Origin: Candidatus Dojkabacteria bacterium | Lineage (GTDB): Bacteria; Patescibacteria; Dojkabacteria; SC72; JAFGCJ01 | Length of the DNA: 64,000 nucleotides | Assembly (NCBI GenBank): GCA_016932785.1 | Contig: JAFGCJ010000004.1 | Location: forward strand, 9,452-73,451 | Reading direction: 5' to 3' | Shown: positions 51,649 to 59,705 of the stretch, piece after piece | How the letters are laid out: every line of letters starts with the position of its first letter | Position numbering within the stretch: the first letter of the stretch is position 1 | Notes under the pieces: generated by a model | Databases searched by the model: none | Told to the model about the DNA's origin: nothing | The model's input: only the letters and a program-made list of their open reading frames with translations | Translations under genes and position numbers: made by a program

Positions 51649-52010
51649 TCTCGGCTAGAATTGTAAACATATGTTTACTTCTAGAAGATATCGCAGTAGA
51701 CGTTGGAGGTTGGTAGGGTGTATTTCGGCGAGGGAGAGATTGGGAAAGTATACTATTCACAAATACAGGACAGTGAATTCCTGCCGACGATGTCCGAATA
51801 GTAAACTCCAGGGTGGCGATTTACGGTAAAAATGCGCAATAGCGTGAAACACCTTCTAGGTAATAGCCTGGTCCGTGTTTCTCAAGAGAAATCATCCTTG
51901 TTACGAATTCTACGGTGAGTGTAGCGTCGTCTTGGTCGAGGAAATGCGGTGTTCGATTTCCGGTAGTGTCCGAACGCCTTCAAATTTCTTTGAATTTTAC
52001 TTAAGTTCGC
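51649..52010 (+). ncRNA. Highly structured intergenic region, candidate non-coding RNA
   Basis: The 51596-52104 gap has no accepted gene. It contains a run of stable hairpins: CTAGAA plus GTAAACAT with its mirror image (51655-51684), ACTATTC/GAATAGT enclosing GGAC/GTCC (about 51751-51805), GAAACAC/GTGTTTC enclosing AGG/CCT (about 51846-51883), and GGAAAT/ATTTCC (about 51941-51962). The weak terminator-like TTCAAA/TTTGAA follows, with TTTTACTT after it (about 51979-52000). No RNase P, SRP or tmRNA signature is seen. On the minus strand a 45-codon frame ends in TAA and continues open beyond it, so a decayed gene is the alternative. Confidence 0.35.
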
Positions 52011-52013
52011 AAT

Positions 52014-52041
52014 TTGTTTGTGGGAGATTTTGAGTTATAAT
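52014..52041 (+). promoter_or_regulatory. Promoter of the CCA-adding enzyme gene
   Basis: TTGTTT (52014-52019), 16 nt, TATAAT (52036-52041). The leader would be about 57 nt. Confidence 0.6.
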
Positions 52042-52104
52042 GAAAAATCAGGAAATTTTAGGGTAAGGTTCTTTTTTTGTTGAACAAACCCAGCTTTTAT
52101 TGAA

Positions 52105-53544
52105 ATGGAAGATAAATATTTTAAAGTTGAATTTGCAATACCTGAGTATGTCCAAACAGTAGCACGAATGCTTATCAAGGAGGGTTTTCAGTGCTACCTT
52201 TGTGGGGGGGCATTACGTGACATTTGTATGGCCATTGAGCCTGAGGATTATGATCTTGCGACTAATGCTCTACCGGAACAGATGCTTCAGATTTTTCCTA
52301 AGGCGGTTTCTACGGGGATAAAGTTTGGAACAGTTGTTGTATTAATTAGAGAGAAAGATGGTTTTCCAACATACGAGGTCGAAGTAACAACTTTTAGGAG
52401 TGAGGAGAAGTATATTGGAGGTCGTTGGCCGACTGAGGTGGAATTTGTTTCGGACATAGACAAGGACTTAGAAAGGAGAGACTTCACTTGGAATGCTATG
52501 GCTTTTGATTTCTCTTCGGCGGAACTTGATGGTAGTCAAGAAATAAAAGAATGGACAGTATATGATCCTTTTGATGGTCGTGCCGATCTTAAGAAAAAAC
52601 TTGTGAGGGCTGTCGGGGATCCGGTAGAAAGGTTTACTGAAGACGGTCTGAGAGCCTTTAAGGCTTGTAGAATGGCTGCACAGCTCGGTTTCGAAATAGA
52701 GCAGAAGACACTTGATGCCATAACTAAAACTTTGAGTGTTGCGGCACAGGTTTCAATGGAAAGAATCCGCGATGAGTTTATGAAGATGCTGAAGAATTCA
52801 GAGAAGCCTTCGATTGGAGTGGAGTATATGAGAAAGGCAGGTTTGCTTAAGCTATTTATGCCTGAACTTTTGGAAGGTGTTGGATTTGAGCAAAAAATCT
52901 TTCATAAGCATGATGTTTATAATCATTTGCTTCGGACTCTCGATTTATCACCTGTCGGGGTGAGATTAGCTGCTCTATTGCATGATATAGGGAAACCCAG
53001 GAAAGCAATGCCTGATGGGCACTTTTATGGGCATGACCGTGAAGGGGAGGAAATGGCTATTAAGATAATGAAAAGGATGAGGTTCTCTCGTGCTGAAATA
53101 AAACGAGTGGCCAATCTTGTCCGAAATCATATGTTTTATTACCCAACAATTGAGGATGGAGCTACATCTCGGGAGCAGGAGCAATTTGAATCGAAGAAGT
53201 GGACGGATTCTGCCGTTAGGAGGTTTATCGCTAGGGTCGGTGAGGATGCCATTGATGATCTTTTTGCGCTTCGTATGGCGGATGCCTCTGCTAATCCTGA
53301 GGGGATTTGGGATCCCGGGGAAATAGAGGAACTGCAAAAGCGAATTTCAGAAGTCAGAGAGAAAGACATGGCACTGAAGGTCACGGATCTTAAGATAAGG
53401 GGCGATGACATCATCAAGCTTGGTGTTAAAAAAGGTCCCGAAGTTGGTGAAATTCTAAAAAAACTTCTGGATGAGGTTATTGAAGATCCTTCATTGAACA
53501 CAAAAGAAAATTTGGAAAAAATCGTGAAGGATATGATAAAGTAG
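52105..53544 (+). CDS. cca: CCA tRNA nucleotidyltransferase / poly(A) polymerase with HD domain
   Basis: This is a class II nucleotidyltransferase of 479 residues. CYLCGGALRDICM and EDYDLATNA (metal-binding DxD) form the head, and RRDFTWNAMAFD and DPVERFTEDGLRAFKACRMA the neck and body motifs. A C-terminal HD phosphohydrolase domain follows (about 280-350, LAALLHDIGKPRKA). The tRNA-Thr(TGT) gene at 7516 lacks CCA, so this activity is required. The two other CPR-relevant roles, CCA addition and poly(A) tailing, cannot be told apart from sequence alone. Confidence 0.92.
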   Translation: MEDKYFKVEFAIPEYVQTVARMLIKEGFQCYLCGGALRDICMAIEPEDYDLATNALPEQMLQIFPKAVSTGIKFGTVVVLIREKDGFPTYEVEVTTFRSEEKYIGGRWPTEVEFVSDIDKDLERRDFTWNAMAFDFSSAELDGSQEIKEWTVYDPFDGRADLKKKLVRAVGDPVERFTEDGLRAFKACRMAAQLGFEIEQKTLDAITKTLSVAAQVSMERIRDEFMKMLKNSEKPSIGVEYMRKAGLLKLFMPELLEGVGFEQKIFHKHDVYNHLLRTLDLSPVGVRLAALLHDIGKPRKAMPDGHFYGHDREGEEMAIKIMKRMRFSRAEIKRVANLVRNHMFYYPTIEDGATSREQEQFESKKWTDSAVRRFIARVGEDAIDDLFALRMADASANPEGIWDPGEIEELQKRISEVREKDMALKVTDLKIRGDDIIKLGVKKGPEVGEILKKLLDEVIEDPSLNTKENLEKIVKDMIK

Positions 53545-53581
53545 TATAAACAAGTTTTAATTATGAAGGTTACTGCCCGAA

Positions 53582-54964
53582 ATGGAACTACAATTTTGTG
53601 GAGCGGCGAAAACAGTAACGGGTTCTTGTCATTACCTTGATACCGATAAGCACAAGATTCTTATCGATTGTGGAATGTTTCAGGGACTAGATCGGAATAA
53701 AAACTTTGGCTCGTTTCCGTTTAATCCGACAGATATAGAATACGTTTTTCTAACTCATGCTCATATTGATCATTGCGGGAGACTTCCCGTTTTAATAAAG
53801 AATGGTTTTCGTGGCAAGATAATATCGACCAGGGCAACAAGAGATCTTGTAAGGATATTGCTAAAGGACTCAGCAAAGATTCAAAAAGAGGATCTTAGGC
53901 GATGCCTAGGTCAGAAAAGGTCTAACTGTGAAAGGGAGGCTCTTTATACCGAGGAGGAAGTCGATGATACTATGCAATATTTTGTTACTTATCCCTATGG
54001 AGATAGTGTGAAACTGGAGGACGGTCTGGAGTTTCGTATGCGTGACGCGGGACACATTCTCGGATCAGCTATTTTTGAACTGTGGTTGGTAAATGGGAGT
54101 GATAGGCTTCGAAAAGTGGTTTTCTCTGGTGATCTTGGACAGCCAGGGCAGCGCATAATAAAGGATCCTGATATGATCCGTGAGGCAGACTATGTTGTTA
54201 TTGAGTCGACATATGGGAATCGTCTGCACAAGAGCAAGGATGAAACAATGCTTGAGTTTATGACTGTTATAAAAAGAGCTCTTGAGGAAAATGGTAATGT
54301 TCTTATTCCGAGTTTTGCCGTGGAGAGGTCTCAGGAAATATTGTATGAGCTTAATCTTTTTGTTGAAAACAAACTAATCGAGGGCTTGAATGTTTATTTT
54401 GATAGTCCGCTGGCCCAAAAGGCTACAGAAATTTTCACCCGCTATGCTGAGCTATATGATGAAGATGCCAGGAGACTTATTGAAACAGGTGATAACATCT
54501 TTGAGTTTGAGGGACTGGAGTATGTAGCTGATTTTAGCGACTCAAGAAGACTTTCAGCTAGAAAAGGAATAATGATTATTGCAGGAAGTGGAATGTGTAC
54601 TGGAGGGAGAATTGTTTATCATCTTCAGAACAATATTACTGATCCTAGGAATCATCTCGTTTTTGCTGGGTATCAGGTTCACGGGACTCTTGGAAGGAAA
54701 ATTATCGATGGGGCAAAGAGTGTAAGAATCAGGGGGCAGGAGTATGATGTTGGAATTCAAACGCATACCCTTGGCGGTCTCTCTGCTCATAGTGATAAGA
54801 ACGACCTCGAATATTGGTTGAGAGGTTTTGGTCATTCTCCCAGAAAGGTTTTTGTTGTCCATGGCGATGAGGAAGTTATAGACTTCTTTTCTGACCATAT
54901 TGAGAGAAATCTGGAGATCGAGGCATATGCACCAGAACTAAATGAGATAGTTGAACTGGATTAG
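53582..54964 (+). CDS. Beta-CASP metallo-beta-lactamase ribonuclease
   Basis: This is an RNA-processing exonuclease-like enzyme of 460 residues. MELQFCGAAKTVTGSCHYLD and THAHIDHCGRLP (motif 2), GHILGSAIFEL (motif 3) and FSGDLGQPGQ (motif 4) build the zinc site. The beta-CASP part has SFAVERSQEILYEL, GSGMCTGGRIVYHL and the final AHSDKND and VHGDEE. It resembles bacterial and archaeal CPSF-like nucleases. It is upstream of the AMP pathway genes in the same direction, with no proven link. Confidence 0.92.
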   Translation: MELQFCGAAKTVTGSCHYLDTDKHKILIDCGMFQGLDRNKNFGSFPFNPTDIEYVFLTHAHIDHCGRLPVLIKNGFRGKIISTRATRDLVRILLKDSAKIQKEDLRRCLGQKRSNCEREALYTEEEVDDTMQYFVTYPYGDSVKLEDGLEFRMRDAGHILGSAIFELWLVNGSDRLRKVVFSGDLGQPGQRIIKDPDMIREADYVVIESTYGNRLHKSKDETMLEFMTVIKRALEENGNVLIPSFAVERSQEILYELNLFVENKLIEGLNVYFDSPLAQKATEIFTRYAELYDEDARRLIETGDNIFEFEGLEYVADFSDSRRLSARKGIMIIAGSGMCTGGRIVYHLQNNITDPRNHLVFAGYQVHGTLGRKIIDGAKSVRIRGQEYDVGIQTHTLGGLSAHSDKNDLEYWLRGFGHSPRKVFVVHGDEEVIDFFSDHIERNLEIEAYAPELNEIVELD

Positions 54965-55031
54965 GATTGTTTGCTGAGTTTTTTATCATGGGTTATATTG
55001 TAATAGTGAGTTATAAATTAATATTTTGCAT

Positions 55032-56045
55032 ATGATGGCTGAAGATGAGATAAAGGTATCGCCTGAGATTTCACAAATAATAAAAGAAATTGAAGAATTG
55101 AAGATTCAGGGGGCGACAGCTGTTGCGGAGTCTTCTTTTGAGGGGATAAAACTGTATATCGAAGGATATGATAAGTCTGATGTTCATCGTGACGTTTTTC
55201 TTGCTGATGTTGAAAAGGTCGGATTGAAATTAGTGAAGGCTCGTCCAAATGAACCCTTGGCCAGGAACGGACTTAAGTATCTTCTGAACACATTCAAAAT
55301 TCAGAATCCGGGCCTTAATGATATTGATGAAATGCAAGGCAAATTAACAGGTATTATGGACGGGTTTCTGGAGCTTCTTAAGAAAGCGAAATCCAAAATA
55401 GTAGACGTTGGAATTAAGGAGTTCTCTACACTTAATGGTGTTCTCACCCATTGTCACTCTTCGACCGTTGAGAATGTGCTAAAAGGAATTGTAGAAAAGA
55501 AAAGCAAGGGTGAGTGGTTCTCTATTCTCGCGACTGAGACACGTCCCAGATATCAAGGAAGGATTACCGCAAAGAATTTGACTGAAGCGGGGCTGGAGGT
55601 CCTCATGATTGTAGATAGCGCGGTAACATCTTTTCTCTCTGGAGACTGGAAGGCTAGCGACATCTCGGGGGATTGGGGTGACTGGGATATACCTGTTGAT
55701 GGAGTATTCATAGGTTGTGACCAGATAAATTTCAATGGTGACACAATAAATAAGGTTGGAAGTTATGGGATTGCTCTATCGGCATATTACTCAAGTAAGC
55801 CCGTTTATGTTGTCGGGACAATTCTCAAGATGGATCCGAGTACAGTTTATGATCACCCAAAGATTGAGATGAGAGATCCTAAAGAGATCTGGGAAGATGC
55901 GCCTGATAAGCTAAAGCTTATTAATCCTGCGTTTGAGATAATTCCAAGAGAGTTTGTTACGGGGGGCTTTGTTACAGAATTTGGTGTTCTAAAGCCTGAC
56001 GATCTTGAGAAAGCATTAAATGATAATTATGACTGGATGTGGTAG
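55032..56045 (+). CDS. Ribose-1,5-bisphosphate isomerase (eIF2B-alpha-like family)
   Basis: This enzyme converts ribose-1,5-bisphosphate to ribulose-1,5-bisphosphate in the AMP pathway. It has about 337 residues; ATG 55032 or 55035. VLTHCHSSTVENVL contains the expected catalytic Cys, ILATETRPRYQGRITAKNL the phosphate-binding Arg, and VFIGCDQINFNGDTINKVGS the catalytic Asp. The family also includes methylthioribose-1-phosphate isomerase and eIF2B subunits; the neighbouring RuBisCO and AMP phosphorylase decide for the ribose-bisphosphate activity. Confidence 0.9.
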   Translation: MMAEDEIKVSPEISQIIKEIEELKIQGATAVAESSFEGIKLYIEGYDKSDVHRDVFLADVEKVGLKLVKARPNEPLARNGLKYLLNTFKIQNPGLNDIDEMQGKLTGIMDGFLELLKKAKSKIVDVGIKEFSTLNGVLTHCHSSTVENVLKGIVEKKSKGEWFSILATETRPRYQGRITAKNLTEAGLEVLMIVDSAVTSFLSGDWKASDISGDWGDWDIPVDGVFIGCDQINFNGDTINKVGSYGIALSAYYSSKPVYVVGTILKMDPSTVYDHPKIEMRDPKEIWEDAPDKLKLINPAFEIIPREFVTGGFVTEFGVLKPDDLEKALNDNYDWMW

Positions 56046-56096
56046 CTATGCTTTTGGTTGGTAGCTTTGCGAGGAAGAGATTATTTTAAATTATTA

Positions 56097-57407
56097 ATGA
56101 AATTGAAAATGACAAGACAGCGGTCATATCTTCATCTTGGAGAAAATATTGATGCCTCTAAATTCGTAATTGTGGACTTTTATGTTGAGTCTGACAAAGA
56201 TATTCTTGAAACTGCGGAGGCACTGGCGGCAGAGTCTTCAATAGGTACTTGGACTGATGTTCAAACAATGAACTCAGATGTATTTAGTACCTTGGCTGCA
56301 AGAATTTTCTATGCGAATGCTGATGAGAATATTGTAAAAATTGCTTACCCATTGGAATTGTTTGAAGGAGAAAATCTGGCCCAGTTGTTTTCAGATGTTG
56401 CCGGAAATGTCTTTGGGATGAAGGAAATTAACAATCTTCGTGTTAGAGATATAAGATTTCCTGAGGCTTATGTGAGGATGTTTGAGGGGCCGGCATTTGG
56501 GATTGAGGGCATAAGGTCTGTTCTTGAAGCCGGAGACCGTCCGCTGCTTGGCACAATAATCAAGCCTAAGGTGGGTCTGTCAGCAGATGAACATGCCAAG
56601 GTAGCATATGAGGCCTGGGTCGGGGGAGTGGATATAGTCAAGGATGATGAAAATCTTACAAACCAGAGCTTTAATCCATTTGAGGAACGAGTCGTAAAAA
56701 CAATTATCGCGAGAAAAAAAGCTGAGGATGCTACCGGGAAGAGGAAAGTATATGCCCCCAATATAAGTGCTCCTGTATCAGAGATGATGGATAGGGCAGA
56801 GTTTGTAAAAGTTCAAGGGGGCAGAGTTCTAATGCTGGACATACTCACGGTAGGCTTTTCTGCTGTTCAACATATTCGTGCGCAGAATTTTGGAATGATA
56901 CTTCATGGTCATAGAGCAATGCATGGTGCCTTTACGAACAATACCAAACACGGGATTGCCATGCTTCCAATAGCCAAGATTGCCCGCCTGGCCGGGATTG
57001 ATCAGCTTCATACGGGTACAGTGGTAGGAAAGATGGAGGGTGATGAGGAAACAGTGGATGAAATAAATGACGCTATGAGAAAGAAGTGGTTCGATGTTAA
57101 AAGAACAATGCCTATTGCCTCTGGTGGAGTGCATCCTGGACTTATTCCTGAGGTTATCAAGAGAGTAGAGGGTGAGGTTATAATTAACCTGGGTGGCGGA
57201 ATTCATGGTCACCCCGATGGAACTCAGAGTGGTGCTAAGGCTGCATTTCAAGCTCTTGAAGCAGCAATGGAGGATGTTCCGCTCCGTGAATATGCAAAGG
57301 ACCATAAGGAACTAGCAAAGGCCATTGAGAAATGGGGAGTATATGGTGATTCAAGGGAAATGACGAAGGAATTGGTTACTTATAAGTATGGTTTAAAAGA
57401 AAAATAA
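56097..57407 (+). CDS. rbcL: Ribulose-1,5-bisphosphate carboxylase, form III (archaeal type)
   Basis: This enzyme carboxylates RuBP to two 3-phosphoglycerates. It has 436 residues from ATG 56097; a TTG at 56058 is in frame. The catalytic elements are complete: Lys156/Lys158 in IIKPKVG, the carbamylated Lys182 in IVKDDENLTN with Asp184 and Glu185, HRAMHGAFT, HTGTVVGKMEG (loop 6 Lys), SGG and the phosphate-binding GGGIHGHPDGT. KDDENLT is typical of form III, whereas form II/III enzymes read KNDE. It lies between the isomerase and the AMP phosphorylase, so it serves nucleotide salvage rather than a Calvin cycle. Confidence 0.95.
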   Translation: MKLKMTRQRSYLHLGENIDASKFVIVDFYVESDKDILETAEALAAESSIGTWTDVQTMNSDVFSTLAARIFYANADENIVKIAYPLELFEGENLAQLFSDVAGNVFGMKEINNLRVRDIRFPEAYVRMFEGPAFGIEGIRSVLEAGDRPLLGTIIKPKVGLSADEHAKVAYEAWVGGVDIVKDDENLTNQSFNPFEERVVKTIIARKKAEDATGKRKVYAPNISAPVSEMMDRAEFVKVQGGRVLMLDILTVGFSAVQHIRAQNFGMILHGHRAMHGAFTNNTKHGIAMLPIAKIARLAGIDQLHTGTVVGKMEGDEETVDEINDAMRKKWFDVKRTMPIASGGVHPGLIPEVIKRVEGEVIINLGGGIHGHPDGTQSGAKAAFQALEAAMEDVPLREYAKDHKELAKAIEKWGVYGDSREMTKELVTYKYGLKEK

Positions 57408-57425
57408 ATTATTAACTAAATATAT

Positions 57426-58178
57426 ATGGCTGCAGATGTAAAAGCTGGGCTCTCGGTTTCTGATACCTCTGGACTTAGCGTAGATAATATTCTGCTCGAT
57501 AAGGGATTAAAGCCCGAGGAAAGGGCTGTAAAGGTTGTTGAGGCTCTTGAATTGAATGAAGAAGAGAGGGGTGCCAGACTATGTCGCTCTATTGTTAGGA
57601 GTTCAGTAGTTATACTGGATAGTATGTCGGATATTCTTGATGAGGAAAAAATGAAAGGTCTCGGCGAAGAATATGTTGCCAGTCTGTCATTTTTTTCTTC
57701 GTGTGGCGCGGTTGGTGGAGGTTGCAATCTTGGAGTTTCCTTTAGAGATCTCTATCGGTGGCAACAAGATGCCTCAGATACTTCATATCCAAGCTCTGGT
57801 AATATGAGGGCCGTATTTGAAGGAGGGCTTAGGGCGGGTCTTTGAGGTAAGATTTCGAGAGACCTTGTTGACAGTCTTCTTGAGGAATTTCCGCCTTCTG
57901 TGGATGAAGGTAAATTACGGGGTGTCGGGCGTTCATTACGGTTGGTCATGACTTTGTTTGAACAACGATCGAATCTAGGAAATTTAACTTTGGATGTACT
58001 TGAGGTCATAAAAGAACGAGGAATTACAGCATGGGACCATCTGGTAATTGGGTTGCTGGTTGATTCTCCAGATTCAATAGTGACTCGTGCCTTAGCCGGT
58101 GGTCTTGTAGATGAGAGGGTTGCCGGTGATATATCACAAGAGATTTCGGCAAGGAAGAAAAGGGACGGGGGAGTATAA
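57426..58178 (+). CDS. Unknown gene in the RuBisCO operon, split by an in-frame TGA
   Basis: I do not recognise this protein. One reading frame runs from ATG 57426 to TAA 58179, about 250 codons, and is broken only by TGA at 57843-57845. Upstream part: 139 residues, starting MAADVKAGLSVSDTSGLSVD, with SFFSSCGAVGGGCNLGVSF. Downstream part: helical, RDLVDSLLEEFPPSVDEGKL to SQEISARKKRDGGV. The downstream half has only GTG 57900 or ATG 57951 as starts and no Shine-Dalgarno. Coding-like composition continues without a break across the TGA. Either it was one gene with a recent nonsense change or error, or readthrough occurs, or there are two genes. The tight spacing (18 nt after rbcL, 15 nt before the next gene) suggests co-transcription. 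Confidence 0.65.
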
Positions 58179-58196
58179 CTTATTAATATTTAATCT

Positions 58197-59705
58197 TTGG
58201 CCTACTACTTTAAAACTAAAAAACTTGATATTTCTGCGGGGAACCCGCTAATTGTTGTCATAAACTCAAAGGATGCCCATGAATTTGGAATCCACAAGCA
58301 GGATAAGGCATATATGTGTTGGAACGATCTTTGCATGTTTGTTTCGGTGGACTACAGCGATTCAGTAGTGAGCACAGGTGAGCTTGGAATGTTCAGTGAA
58401 GTCTGGGACAAATACAATATCCCCGCTCGTGATATTGTTTCATTAACAATTCCGGAACCTGCTGAATCTCTTGATGCCATTCGCAAAAAGATCCGAGGTG
58501 GGAAGCTTACCTATGATGAGATTAAGAATGTTTTGGAAGATATAACTCAGCGTAGACTTAGCACTATTGAAATGACGTATTTTGCCGCGACTTCATATAA
58601 TCCTGGATTTGACGAAGACGAGGTCTACTTCTTGACTAAGGCTATGGCAGAGACCGGCGAAATAATGGATTTTTCCGGAGGAGACCCCACAAAAAAGATT
58701 GTCGATAAGCACTCCATTGGTGGGATTCCGGCTAAGGGTGTTACTCCGATTCTTGTACCTATTGTCTCATCATTTGGTCTTGTCGTTCCCAATACGTCTT
58801 CCCGTGCTATAACGACTCCGTCTGGTACCTCGGACATGCTTGAGGTTGTTATGCCTGTTACTCTTCCGAAAGATAGAATACTCAAGGTCGTAGAAAAAGA
58901 GAATGCTTGTCTGGTCTGGGGAGGAGGCATGCATCTTGCTCCGGCAGATGACATTCTTATTAATATTGAGAGGCCTCTAAATATTGAGTCATATGACAAG
59001 TTCTTGGTAAGTATAATTGCTAAGAAGGCGGCTATGAAGATTACTCATCTTTTGGTAGATATCCCTTATGGCGAAGGAACAAAAGTTCATAATATCTCGG
59101 ATGTAGAGGAAGTGGAACAGCAGTTTCAGGCTCTTAGTTCGAGATTCAATATAAAGGTGGATATTTATAAGCGTGAGTCTCTCTCTCCTGATGGATATGG
59201 GATAGGTCCTTTGCTTGAGATTCGTGATGTTCTGAGGATTTTTGAGAGGCATCCGGAAAGACCTCAAGCTCTAGAGGATCTTGCAATTGATATGGCTGGG
59301 AGGTTGCTTGAATTAAGTGAGGTTGCTAAATCCGGGGAAGGAAGACAAATGGCTCGGGCAAAACTTGAGAGTGGGGAGGCACAGGAGAAATTCTGGAGTA
59401 TTGCTTTTGCACAGGGGGCGACAAAGAGGGTTGACTCTGAGGAGCTTATTCTCGGAGAATTTGAAGAAGTCATAGAGGCTGATCATAGCGGTGTTATTAC
59501 TAGTATTGGCAATAGGGAGGTAGTTGAGATTGCCAGGGCGTTAGGTGCTCCGTTTATAAAGGAGGCCGGCATGTATTTTCATAAGAAAGTTGGTGATAGT
59601 GTGAGTAAAGGTGATCCTCTTGTAACTCTTTATGCTACCTGTACGGACAGGTTGGAACTTGGACTTGAGGTTATGGATGACTGTGGTGAGTTTATACGTT
59701 ACTAA
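58197..59705 (+). CDS. deoA: AMP phosphorylase (thymidine phosphorylase family)
   Basis: AMP phosphorylase turns AMP plus phosphate into adenine and ribose-1,5-bisphosphate, the first step of the pathway. The 502 residues start at TTG 58197 (no ATG nearby). An extra N-terminal domain of about 85 residues (KKLDISAGNPLIVVINSKDA) distinguishes AMP phosphorylases from thymidine phosphorylases. The phosphorylase core follows with IVDKHSIGGIPAKGVTPIL, NTSSRAITTPSGTSDMLEV and VWGGGMHLAPADDI. The gene symbol is that given to the archaeal enzyme. It is the last gene of the plus-strand set, converging with the transglutaminase gene. Confidence 0.92.
   Translation: MAYYFKTKKLDISAGNPLIVVINSKDAHEFGIHKQDKAYMCWNDLCMFVSVDYSDSVVSTGELGMFSEVWDKYNIPARDIVSLTIPEPAESLDAIRKKIRGGKLTYDEIKNVLEDITQRRLSTIEMTYFAATSYNPGFDEDEVYFLTKAMAETGEIMDFSGGDPTKKIVDKHSIGGIPAKGVTPILVPIVSSFGLVVPNTSSRAITTPSGTSDMLEVVMPVTLPKDRILKVVEKENACLVWGGGMHLAPADDILINIERPLNIESYDKFLVSIIAKKAAMKITHLLVDIPYGEGTKVHNISDVEEVEQQFQALSSRFNIKVDIYKRESLSPDGYGIGPLLEIRDVLRIFERHPERPQALEDLAIDMAGRLLELSEVAKSGEGRQMARAKLESGEAQEKFWSIAFAQGATKRVDSEELILGEFEEVIEADHSGVITSIGNREVVEIARALGAPFIKEAGMYFHKKVGDSVSKGDPLVTLYATCTDRLELGLEVMDDCGEFIRY

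Noticed and set aside
51600..52010. RNase P RNA or tmRNA in the 51.6-52.0 kb gap
   Set aside because: The conserved GAGGAAAGUCC and ACAGAA regions, and a tmRNA-type T-arm and tag frame, are not present.
57426..58178. UGA read as glycine genome-wide (genetic code 25)
   Set aside because: Long genes have no internal TGA, GGA codons are common, and TGA ends several genes, one of them directly before a convergent tRNA.
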